Below, piece by piece: positions 35,501-42,782 of a DNA stretch of 64,000 nucleotides. Position numbers and translations under genes: made by a program. This stretch comes from Gemmatimonadota bacterium (lineage in GTDB: Bacteria; Gemmatimonadota; Gemmatimonadetes; Gemmatimonadales; Gemmatimonadaceae). The DNA lies in NCBI GenBank assembly GCA_003155795.1, contig PMEM01000024.1, positions 161,324 to 225,323 of the forward strand. Direction: 5' to 3'. Each line of letters starts with the position of its first letter. Positions within the stretch are counted from its first letter, which is position 1. The notes under the pieces are model-generated. The model did no database searches. It was given only the letters and a program-made list of their open reading frames with translations, and was not told the DNA's origin.

Positions 35501-37953
35501 GCGGTGAGCTGAAGGATCCTGCGCTCGGCTATCAGTATGGCCGGCTCGGTGTGGACATGAACGAGCGATTCAATGACATCGCTCTCAAGTCGCGCATCAT
35601 CTACGTGTACGCGATGTTCGTTCACCATTGGAGCAACCACTGGGCGAGCATGACGCCGTGGTTTCTGAAAGCCATCGAGGCTGGCTACCAGTCGGGTGAC
35701 ATGCTGTATCTGGCGTACAGTGCGCAGGACTGCATTATCTGGGATCCGACGCTCGACCTCGCTACTGCGTCGCGGGAACAGCGCAAGTATCTGGCGATCG
35801 TCAAGGATTGCGAATACCAGGATTCGTATGACTCCGGCACGCTGTTCCTGCAGATGCAACTCAATTTCCAGGGGCTCACGGACGGCCAGTTCTCCATGAA
35901 CAATGACTCCTTCGATGAGCAGGCATGCGTCGAGGGTATGCGCGAACGCGGATTCATGACGGGTGTCGCGAACTATCATATTTACAAGGCGGAAATTCAC
36001 GCGCTGTACGGTGACTTCGCCGGAGCAATGGTGCACGTTGAGGCACAGGATCGGCTGGTGGCATCGGCGATGTCGCTTCCGCAGCTCGTGCGGTTTTGCA
36101 TCACCGCGTTTCTCACTCGCGCAGCCCTCTATTCTACCATGCCCGGGCAGGATCAGCCGGCGGTGCTCACACGACTGAACGCCGATCTTGCGCAGATGAG
36201 TGCATGGGCCGAGGGATGCCGCGCAAACTTCGAACATCTCCGGCTCACAATGATCGCCGAGCTCGCCAGGCTCGAGAACCGCCAGGCCGACGCACTGGCT
36301 GGCTACGAACATGCCGCAGCGGCCGCTCGCGAAAGTGGCTTCATGCGCGACGAGGCTGTGGCCGACGAGCTCGCTGCCCGGTATCTGCTTGCGCTGGAGC
36401 TTCCGCGCGCCGCCGAAGGATACATCCGCGCGGCCCGCAACCTGTTTGATCGGTGGGACGCACGGCGCAAGGTGGAGCAGATGGACAACAGCTACGCCGC
36501 AATGGTCGGGCGAATCGCCGATGCCATCGCTGGCGCGGAATCGGCCATCGATTCCACATCGCTCGACATGAGTTCGGTGATCAAGGCCTCACAGACGATT
36601 TCCGGTGAGATAGTAGTAGACCGACTGTTGCGCACCACGCTCGATCTGTTGCTGGAGAACGCGGGTGGAAATCGCGGCTTCTTCATTGTGCAGAACGATG
36701 ACGAGCTTGTTGTGCGGGCACAGGCGGAGGACACAGACGACGTACCTCGTCTTTCCCTCCCTCTAACACTTGGCGCCAGCGAAGAGCTTCTGGTACCACT
36801 GTCGATCGTGAACAACGTGCTACGAACTGGAACGCCGCTCGTGCTCGATGACGCAACCAACGCAGGCCGATTTGCGAGCGATCCGTATCTGCTCGCTGCT
36901 CGTCCCAAGTCTGTAATGTGTGTACCCATTCAGCGCCAGAGGCGCTTCAGTGGCGTCATCTATATCGAGAACAACCTCACGACTGGAGCATTTTCGCAGG
37001 ATAGGGTCGAAGTGATCAAGTTGCTCGCCGCGCAGGCGGGAATCTCGATGGAAAACGCGCGACTGTACGAGGAGCAGGTCAGGCTCACCGAAGCCCAGAG
37101 TCGATTTGTCCCGGCACAGTTCCTTGAGATTATGGGGCGGCGCGACATCGCCGACGTCGGTCTCGGTGAATTTGTTGCACGCGACATGAGCGTTATGTTC
37201 GCGGACCTTCGCGCGTTCACTCCGCTTGCCGAGCAATTGGCACCACGACAAGTGATCGACCTGCTCAACCGTCACTTCAGCCGCATCGGCGGCCCAATCG
37301 CCGATGCGGGCGGATTCATCGACTCTTACAACGGCGATGAGATCATGGCGCTCTTCCCGCTGCCAGGCCTTCGCGCAGTGAGCGCCGGTGTTTCAATGCA
37401 GCGCGCGCTCGCCGATTTCAACCGCGAGTCGATTGCTGGTGGCGGCCCGTCGCTGGAGATGGGCATTGGCGTGAACACCGGGCCACTGGTACTCGGCACT
37501 GTGGGCAGTCAGGATCGGCTCAAGTGCGGCGTGGTGGGAGATACCGTCAATACCGCCTCTCGAATCGAGCAGCTCACCAAGCGATATGGTGCGCCATTTT
37601 TGATCGGTGAGCAGACATACCGTTCGCTGCCTGCGTCGAGCGGTTTTTCGGTGCGAGCCGTGGACCGTGTGGCCGCCAAGGGCAAGGTTCAGGCGATGAC
37701 GTTGTACGAAGTTCTGGACGCCGAGACAGACGAGCGACGTAGCGCAAAGGAGTCGACACGGTCGATGCTCGACGGCGCGATGACGCTTTACTTTGCGCGC
37801 GATTTTTCAGGAGCTGGCAAGACGCTCGCTTATGCGCGAGAGATGGATGTTCGAGATCCCGTTCTGGCGATCCTCGGCGAACGGTGCGAGCGCTACGCCA
37901 TTACACCGCCGCCGGACTACTGGCACGGCGCCGAGTCGCTCGACTTCAAGTAG
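32593..37953 (+). CDS. Giant kinase-like / AAA ATPase / GAF / class III cyclase protein
   Basis: 1786 residues from GTG 32593. The kinase-like domain (~15-285) keeps a Lys in VLLKTP, DFG at 158-160 and SPEQTGRMS, but the catalytic-loop HRD is HKN at 138-140. An AAA/STAND ATPase follows: Walker A GYAGVGKS 339-346, Walker B VIFLDD ending 470. A long helical TPR-like section leads to a GAF domain (~1325-1490). The C-terminal class III nucleotide cyclase has metal Asp 1538 (FADLRAFT) and Asp 1582, and Asn 1653/Arg 1657 (VNTASR), but Ser 1578 stands where the adenine-binding Lys usually is. It resembles multidomain kinase-AAA regulators with a cyclase instead of a histidine kinase. Probably cytosolic; no membrane helix seen. 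Confidence 0.85.
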   Translation: MPSSAPAAAAAVRIPAYDIIEDVQHAGPFALLRARRNSGERVLLKTPRSQYSARHDIAELRREFQILRTIDLPGVVHARSLVEWGSGNLAIEMDDVGISLAEQLAMAPGQPIPLGDFFNIAIQLARTLGELHERNIVHKNVVPQNVFISTSGNVQLADFGICSQLSRERQDSRLSARIEGSLPYISPEQTGRMSRDVDYRSDYYTLGVTFFELVTGRLPFSASDPLEWVHCHVGQTPPTAQSANRDVPDPLSRILSKLLSKSAEDRYQSSFGLIADLERCRDAYTATGHIESFTLGEADVSRSFQIPQQLYGREQDIGQLAELFDDVAHGGAGVCLVSGYAGVGKSALVNELGKAIVRSRGYLIEGKFEHFQQSTAYSALASAFRGLVEQLLGEPANRLAEWRDALQAALGSNAALLVALIPELIPIIGEQPPVPDLPPAEAQNRFQIVVLNFVHVFATAQHPLVIFLDDLQWSDVPSLNLLARLATTRDMAHLLLIGAYRDNAVDVSHPLTVTLDQIRRSREVVEITLAPLEIEAVDRLTADTLRTTVERSRPLARIVFDKTQGNPFFTKELLRSLHESGSIRFAPDMGRWEWDTAAVASATVADNVVDFMVSALRRLPQSTQQLLQLASCIGNTFDLRTLCIIAERDYASVGADLQAALKRQLIVPLTENYRFVGVAEPGAAPSPTGASVRYRFQHDRVHQAAYELIDPERKQAVHLSMGRVLLGNASAVELDERLLDIVAHLNIGRSLITDAEERRTLARLNRDAGLKAMRSSAYDAAMELLRVSLESLGPDAWRTDFDLMLDVARWVQQCAYLTGDYVAADAWTETVLAHATTRLARAEALSARTRQYATIGRMHESIQAALSGLGELGYAVKPEPTSADVERELANVTRNLGGRAIADLIDAPEITDPETRIALRLLMEVFAAAFLSGSGTLFPYLILSGVNLSLVNGSSSEAAFAYAAYGMLLCGELKDPALGYQYGRLGVDMNERFNDIALKSRIIYVYAMFVHHWSNHWASMTPWFLKAIEAGYQSGDMLYLAYSAQDCIIWDPTLDLATASREQRKYLAIVKDCEYQDSYDSGTLFLQMQLNFQGLTDGQFSMNNDSFDEQACVEGMRERGFMTGVANYHIYKAEIHALYGDFAGAMVHVEAQDRLVASAMSLPQLVRFCITAFLTRAALYSTMPGQDQPAVLTRLNADLAQMSAWAEGCRANFEHLRLTMIAELARLENRQADALAGYEHAAAAARESGFMRDEAVADELAARYLLALELPRAAEGYIRAARNLFDRWDARRKVEQMDNSYAAMVGRIADAIAGAESAIDSTSLDMSSVIKASQTISGEIVVDRLLRTTLDLLLENAGGNRGFFIVQNDDELVVRAQAEDTDDVPRLSLPLTLGASEELLVPLSIVNNVLRTGTPLVLDDATNAGRFASDPYLLAARPKSVMCVPIQRQRRFSGVIYIENNLTTGAFSQDRVEVIKLLAAQAGISMENARLYEEQVRLTEAQSRFVPAQFLEIMGRRDIADVGLGEFVARDMSVMFADLRAFTPLAEQLAPRQVIDLLNRHFSRIGGPIADAGGFIDSYNGDEIMALFPLPGLRAVSAGVSMQRALADFNRESIAGGGPSLEMGIGVNTGPLVLGTVGSQDRLKCGVVGDTVNTASRIEQLTKRYGAPFLIGEQTYRSLPASSGFSVRAVDRVAAKGKVQAMTLYEVLDAETDERRSAKESTRSMLDGAMTLYFARDFSGAGKTLAYAREMDVRDPVLAILGERCERYAITPPPDYWHGAESLDFK

Positions 37954-38014
37954 TGGCGCCGCGGTCTCATGCAGGTTCAATTTCTGATTCCATGATGTCA
38001 ATTGGTGAGGACCG

Positions 38015-38980
38015 ATGACCCGACGACTCGGCGTGGTGATGGACCCGATCGCCGGAATCCATCCCGAAAAGGACAGTACTCTCACTATGTTGCTTGAAGC
38101 AGCGCGGCGCGGATGGGAGTTGAACTACATGGAAGTCGGCGATCTCCGCCTGCGCGACGGGCGCGCCGAAGCCACTGCACGGCCACTTGCCGTCAAGGAC
38201 GATAACGAACACTGGTTTGAGCTGGGTGAAGGCATCGACATCGGACTCGGCGATCTCGACGTTATCCTGATGCGGAAGGATCCTCCCTTCGATCTCGAAT
38301 ATCTCGCCGCGACCTACGTGCTCGACCGCGCGGAAGCGCAGGGAGCGCTCGTGGTAAACCGACCCGGCGCACTCCGCGGTGCCAACGAGAAGGCAATCAC
38401 GAGCTGGTTTGCAGACTGCTGTCCGCCCACGCTGATGACGCGTTCAATTCCGCAATTGCGAGCGTTCATGCTCGAGCACAATGCGATCGTGGTCAAGCCG
38501 CTTTACTCGATGGGTGGACGTTCTGTATTCGTGGTGCGTCCCGACGATCCCAACGCCACCGTCATTTTCGAGGAGATGACTGATCGTGAACGGCGCACGA
38601 TAATCGCGCAGGCATTCGTGAGTGACGTTGCAGTGAGTGGCGACAAGCGCATTTTGATGGTGGACGGCAGCGCCGTGCCGCACGCGATTGCGCGCATTCC
38701 GCGCCCCGGCGAGTTGCGCGCGAACATTGCCGCAGGTGGATCAGTGCACCCTGTCGAACTGGATGACCGCGACCGTGCCATTTGCGCCGCGGTCGGCCCA
38801 GTATTGCGTGAGCGAGGCCTCTGGTTCGCCGGGCTCGACGTGATTGGCGGATATCTGACCGAGATCAACGTTACGAGCCCGACATGCATTCGTGAGATCG
38901 ACAGATTGTTCGGCTTGAACGTATCCGGCATACTACTCGATTGCGTCGAGCAAATGCTAAGTCAGCCCAGGATCATTTAA
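38015..38980 (+). CDS. gshB: Glutathione synthase
   Basis: 321 residues, ATP-grasp ligase that adds glycine to gamma-glutamylcysteine in the cytoplasm. It tracks E. coli GshB almost motif by motif: LGVVMDPIAGIHPEKDST, LDVILMRKDPPFD, GALVVNRPGALR, NEKAITSWF, VVKPLYSMGGRSVFVV, RIPRPGELRANIAAGG and the Mg-binding end TEINVTSPTCIREI. ATG 38015 has GAGG upstream. It closes a plus-strand run that starts with a gamma-glutamylcyclotransferase-like gene, so synthesis and turnover of glutathione-type compounds may be controlled together. No gshA is in the window. Its last 8 bases overlap the convergent uracil glycosylase gene. Confidence 0.95.
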   Translation: MTRRLGVVMDPIAGIHPEKDSTLTMLLEAARRGWELNYMEVGDLRLRDGRAEATARPLAVKDDNEHWFELGEGIDIGLGDLDVILMRKDPPFDLEYLAATYVLDRAEAQGALVVNRPGALRGANEKAITSWFADCCPPTLMTRSIPQLRAFMLEHNAIVVKPLYSMGGRSVFVVRPDDPNATVIFEEMTDRERRTIIAQAFVSDVAVSGDKRILMVDGSAVPHAIARIPRPGELRANIAAGGSVHPVELDDRDRAICAAVGPVLRERGLWFAGLDVIGGYLTEINVTSPTCIREIDRLFGLNVSGILLDCVEQMLSQPRII

Positions 38981-39695
38981 CACGCCGCGGCAGCCAGGGC
39001 TTGAGCGCCTGTTCTGCAAGCGCCGGCCAATCCTTGTTCGCCGCCGGATTCGCGGGACTCGGATGGAGCAGATAACGCACGTTCGCTTCCGCACCGAGCA
39101 CAGTTGTGGCGCGTCGTTCCGCATATCGTCCAATCGCCACGACAGCTGACGGTCTCAGCGCGCGGACCACAGCCACCAACGCGCGATCACATACGTTCGT
39201 CAGTGCTTCGGCCTCGGCTCGACTCAGCTGTTCCGGGATGAGATTGTGTCCATTGCCGATGAACAGAAGCGGGCAGTAATTCCAGACAAAAAAGCGCGAG
39301 AAAAAGTCATCCGGCGAACCAATCCGCGCTTTGGCCCAACGCCACAGTCGCGAACCGCTGCCTTCGTTGCGATGGCAATCCATTCCCAGTATTGGATACT
39401 TTGGATGCTGCGCCGGCAACGCGCTACCGAGTCGAGTCTGGATGCCGAACCATTCACGCACCGACACGACGTCGCCAAACGGCACGCCTGTCTGTGCCAT
39501 GCCCCACGGGCCCGGGTTCATGCCCAGCAGCAACACCCGCCCTGGTACTGTGCCATAGCGCTGCAGATACTCGCGATGCGCCGCCCACGCATAGTCCAGG
39601 GGATTATAGACGTGACTTGGCGTCGAGAATTCCAGATGATCGACTTCGCGCGCGAGCGCGCGCGTCAATCTCACCATGTCGGATTGAGCTGGCAT
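38973..39695 (-). CDS. SMUG1-type uracil-DNA glycosylase
   Basis: About 240 residues. Signature motif 1 is GMNPGPWGMAQTG at 58-70 (Asn 60 in place of the Asp of other UDGs, as in SMUG1), followed by VPFGDV. The C-terminal motif is HPSPANPAANKDW, His about 211, contacting the DNA minor groove. FFVWNYCPLLFI is the central strand. SMUG1 removes uracil and 5-hydroxymethyluracil from single- and double-stranded DNA, starting base excision repair. The family is typical of animals and present in a minority of bacteria. Its end overlaps gshB by 8 bases in convergent orientation. Start 39695 is chosen over 39725; neither has a clear SD. Confidence 0.88.
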   Translation of the reverse strand: MPAQSDMVRLTRALAREVDHLEFSTPSHVYNPLDYAWAAHREYLQRYGTVPGRVLLLGMNPGPWGMAQTGVPFGDVVSVREWFGIQTRLGSALPAQHPKYPILGMDCHRNEGSGSRLWRWAKARIGSPDDFFSRFFVWNYCPLLFIGNGHNLIPEQLSRAEAEALTNVCDRALVAVVRALRPSAVVAIGRYAERRATTVLGAEANVRYLLHPSPANPAANKDWPALAEQALKPWLPRRVK

Positions 39696-39808
39696 AGCCA
39701 AACGTAATGGAGAATTCAATTTCAAGGTGCATCACGCCGCTGAGAGACGCCGACGCCCCCGGATTCGTGGTACGTTTAGGCAACTTCTCTTCGCAACCAG
39801 GAGGTTTC

Positions 39809-41227
39809 GTGAAGCATATGTACCGCATCCTCTCGCTGGCACTGCTCTTCTGCGCCGTCGGGACGTCCGCAGCGCAACAGCCCCGATCTTCGACCCCCAA
39901 GATCCCGGTGGAACAGTACCAGCTCCCAAACGGGCTGACTGTGCTGCTTTCGGTGGATCACTCGGCGCCCGTGGTGGCCGTCGATGTGGAACACCACGTC
40001 GGTTCCAAGAACGAAGAAGTCGGCCGCACCGGATTCGCGCATCTGTTTGAACACGTCATGTTCACCGGATCGGGCCACGTCCCCTACGGCATGCACGACA
40101 AGTACACCGAAGGCGTCGGCGGCTCCAACAACGGCTCGACCAACAACGACAAGACCAACTTCTTTGAGACTGTCCCGTCCAACTATCTCGAAACCGAGAT
40201 ATGGCTGGAATCGGATCGCATGGGATGGTTGCTTGACGCGCTTGATCTCGCCAAGCTCAACGCGCAGCGAGATGTAGTAAAGAACGAACGGCGCCAGAGC
40301 TACGACAATCGTCCCTACGGTCGGGTAGGCGAAATCATGGACGCGGAGATGTATCCCGCCGGCCATCCGTACCACTGGCCCGTGATCGGTTCGATGACTG
40401 ATCTCTCCGCGGCGTCCGAAGCAGACGTCAAAGCGTTTTACAACAAATGGTACGGGCCAAACAATGCCGTGCTGGTGATCGCCGGCGACTTCGACCCAGC
40501 GCAGGCAAAAACATGGATCAAGGAATACTTTGGGCCGATTCCACGTGGCCCTGCAATCACTCGCCCGGTTGTCCCTGCGGCGCACCTCAACGCGCCGAAG
40601 CGATTCGTCTACGAAGACCACGTGTCGCTTCCGGAGCTGTTCATCCAGTGGCCGGGAGCGGGTGTGCAATCAAAAGATCGCGCGGCGCTCGGCATCATGG
40701 GATCGATCATCAGTGGTGACCGTACCCAGTGGCTCGCCAAGGAATTCGTGTACGATCGGAAATGGGCCTCGCAGATCTCGCTCCGGCCCTCCATGAACGA
40801 AAACGCCGGAACGGTGAATCTGACCGTGGTGCCGATTCCCGGGGTCGATCTGACAAAACTCGAATCGGCCATCGATTCGACGATCAATCAATTCAAGGCC
40901 CAGGGACCTACCGCGGAAGAGATGAAGAAGGCCACCGCGAGCATTGAGTTCAGCGCTTACAACCGCCTGCAGTCGATGCTCGGCAAGGCGATGACGCTGG
41001 CGAGCGGCTGGATCTATCATGGCAATCCATCGTGGTACGCCACGGACATCACCGAAACCCGGGCAGTGACCGCGGCCGACGTCAAGCGCGTTGCCAACAA
41101 GTATCTTGGCCCCAACCGCATCGTGCTCTCGGCAGTGCCTGTGGGCAAGCGCGATCTTGCATCTCACGCTGATCAGTCGACCCCGATCACTTCACCGTTT
41201 GCGTCGACTCAGGAGGTAGGCAAGTGA
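39809..41227 (+). CDS. M16-family zinc peptidase, active subunit
   Basis: 472 residues; GTG 39809 lies four bases after AGGAGG. A signal peptide (MYRILSLALLFCAVGTSAAQQ) is followed by the M16 N-terminal domain. The inverted zinc motif HxxEH is HLFEH at 78-82, and the distal Glu is in VKNERRQSYDN. The sequence FTGSGHVPYGMHDKYTEGVGG and FFETVPSNYLETEIWLESDRM are typical of bacterial M16B pitrilysin-like enzymes. It probably forms a heterodimer with the next gene product, an inactive partner, to degrade oligopeptides in the periplasm. The genes overlap by GTGA. Confidence 0.92.
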   Translation: MKHMYRILSLALLFCAVGTSAAQQPRSSTPKIPVEQYQLPNGLTVLLSVDHSAPVVAVDVEHHVGSKNEEVGRTGFAHLFEHVMFTGSGHVPYGMHDKYTEGVGGSNNGSTNNDKTNFFETVPSNYLETEIWLESDRMGWLLDALDLAKLNAQRDVVKNERRQSYDNRPYGRVGEIMDAEMYPAGHPYHWPVIGSMTDLSAASEADVKAFYNKWYGPNNAVLVIAGDFDPAQAKTWIKEYFGPIPRGPAITRPVVPAAHLNAPKRFVYEDHVSLPELFIQWPGAGVQSKDRAALGIMGSIISGDRTQWLAKEFVYDRKWASQISLRPSMNENAGTVNLTVVPIPGVDLTKLESAIDSTINQFKAQGPTAEEMKKATASIEFSAYNRLQSMLGKAMTLASGWIYHGNPSWYATDITETRAVTAADVKRVANKYLGPNRIVLSAVPVGKRDLASHADQSTPITSPFASTQEVGK

Positions 41228-42663
41228 AGCAGCGCATCCGTACAATATTCGTCGCTCTGGCGCTGCTCGCGCCATCGGCGCTGACCGCGCAGGGGACGCA
41301 GCTTGACCGCACCAAGCCGCCGCCGGTAGGGCCAACACCGACGTTCAGAGCGCCGTCGTGGTCGACGGACACCCTGTCCAATGGTGCCAGGCTTGTTGTG
41401 GTCGAAAGGCACGACCTGCCCATTGTCACGTTCTCGATTCATTTCAACGGCGGCACCAACCAGTTGGGCACGAAGGAAGCAGTATCACAGTTTATCGGCG
41501 CGATGATGCGCGAAGGAACCGCGACACGCAGCGCCGATGAACTCACCAATCAACTGGCGCTGCTTGGAACCAACGTCGGCTTCACCGTCGGCGAGGAATC
41601 GGGTAATGCCGGATTCTCGTCGCTCTCGCGGAACTTCGATGCGACGCTGTCCATCATGATGGACATGATGCAGCACTCCCTATTCCCGGCGCCAGCACTG
41701 GAACGCCTGCGAGCCCAGGCGCTCGCCGCGTACACTCGCGGACAGGACGTCGTTGGCGTGGTAGCATCGCAGATAGCACCGAAACTTCTGTATGGCGATC
41801 AGCCGTACGGCAAGGTGGTCGACGCCGCCGATCTAAGGGCGGTGACGCGCGACAACGTCGCCGATCTGGCGAAGGAATTCTTTCAACCAGCCAACGCCAC
41901 CGTGTACGTCGTTGGTGACATAACGCGGGCAGCCGCGAAGGCGGAGCTGGAAAAAGCGTTCGCCGCGTGGCCAGCAGGCGGCCAGAAGCTGAACATCAGC
42001 TATCCCGCTGCACCTGCTCCGAGCCCAACCACCATCTATCTGGTGGACATGCCGGACAAGCCCCAGTCGGAGATCATGCTTGCGCGGACGATCCCGCCGG
42101 AGTTCTCACCCGACATGCCGAAGATCGACGTGATGAACGCAATCCTCGGTGGCATGTTCCAGTCGCGTCTCAACTCGACCATCCGCGAACAACACGGCTG
42201 GAGCTACGGATTCAATTCCCGTGCGACATGGCTCAAAGGCTCCGGCTCCGAACGGGCGGCTGGTGCCGTCACCAGGGAGAAGACCGACTCGTCGCTGATG
42301 GAAGCGATGACGCAGATCCGCGGCATGACCGGCGCCATACCTATCACCGAGCCCGAACTGACAGCGGCCAGGAACGCGCTGACGCTTTCGCTGCCATCGA
42401 ACCTGCAGTCGAACGCCGGGACGGAAGCAATCGTCTCGCAAATTGTAGACAACAACCTGCCGAAGAGCTGGTGGTCGAGTTACATCGACTCGATCCGGCA
42501 GACTACGGCGGCCGACGTGTCGGCGATGACATCGGAGTACATGGATCCGAATCATCTGACCATCCTGATCGTCGGCGATGGCGCAAAGATTACCGCCGGA
42601 GTCAAGGCAACCGGGATTGCGCCCGTGGTCGAGCTCGACAAGACGGGACTGAAAGTGCCCTGA
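41224..42663 (+). CDS. M16-family peptidase, inactive partner subunit
   Basis: 479 residues, GTG start overlapping the previous stop (GTGA), with AGGAGG upstream. It has a signal peptide (TIFVALALLAPSALTAQG) and two M16 domains (LSNGARLVVVERHDLPIVTF; AEIMLARTIPPEFSPD-like QSEIMLARTIPPEFSPD). The position of HxxEH reads QFIGAMMREGT, so the zinc site is missing. Such partners build the closed chamber and bind substrate with the R/Y pair in REQHGWSYGFNS. Length and pairing match known M16B heterodimers. A strong stem-loop follows the gene. Confidence 0.9.
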   Translation: MKQRIRTIFVALALLAPSALTAQGTQLDRTKPPPVGPTPTFRAPSWSTDTLSNGARLVVVERHDLPIVTFSIHFNGGTNQLGTKEAVSQFIGAMMREGTATRSADELTNQLALLGTNVGFTVGEESGNAGFSSLSRNFDATLSIMMDMMQHSLFPAPALERLRAQALAAYTRGQDVVGVVASQIAPKLLYGDQPYGKVVDAADLRAVTRDNVADLAKEFFQPANATVYVVGDITRAAAKAELEKAFAAWPAGGQKLNISYPAAPAPSPTTIYLVDMPDKPQSEIMLARTIPPEFSPDMPKIDVMNAILGGMFQSRLNSTIREQHGWSYGFNSRATWLKGSGSERAAGAVTREKTDSSLMEAMTQIRGMTGAIPITEPELTAARNALTLSLPSNLQSNAGTEAIVSQIVDNNLPKSWWSSYIDSIRQTTAADVSAMTSEYMDPNHLTILIVGDGAKITAGVKATGIAPVVELDKTGLKVP

Positions 42664-42700
42664 GTACGTGGCTTCGGAGTGATTGTCAGGAGTTGCTCAA

Positions 42701-42740
42701 ACGAACAGCCCCGCGGTTATCACACCGCGGGGCTGTTCGT
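42701..42740. terminator. Strong stem-loop between convergent genes
   Basis: A 16-bp perfect stem (ACGAACAGCCCCGCGG and complement) with an 8-base loop, 38 bases after the M16 gene and 43 before the amidase end. It serves either strand. No long T-run, so termination may be partly structural. Confidence 0.75.
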
Positions 42741-42782
42741 ATCAAATAGTGCCGCAGAGCGCGGTACATCAGCGCTCGACGT

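Noticed and set aside
34963-36312. 449-codon minus-strand open frame
   Set aside because: Antisense to the giant signalling gene; no start context and a composition typical of shadow frames.
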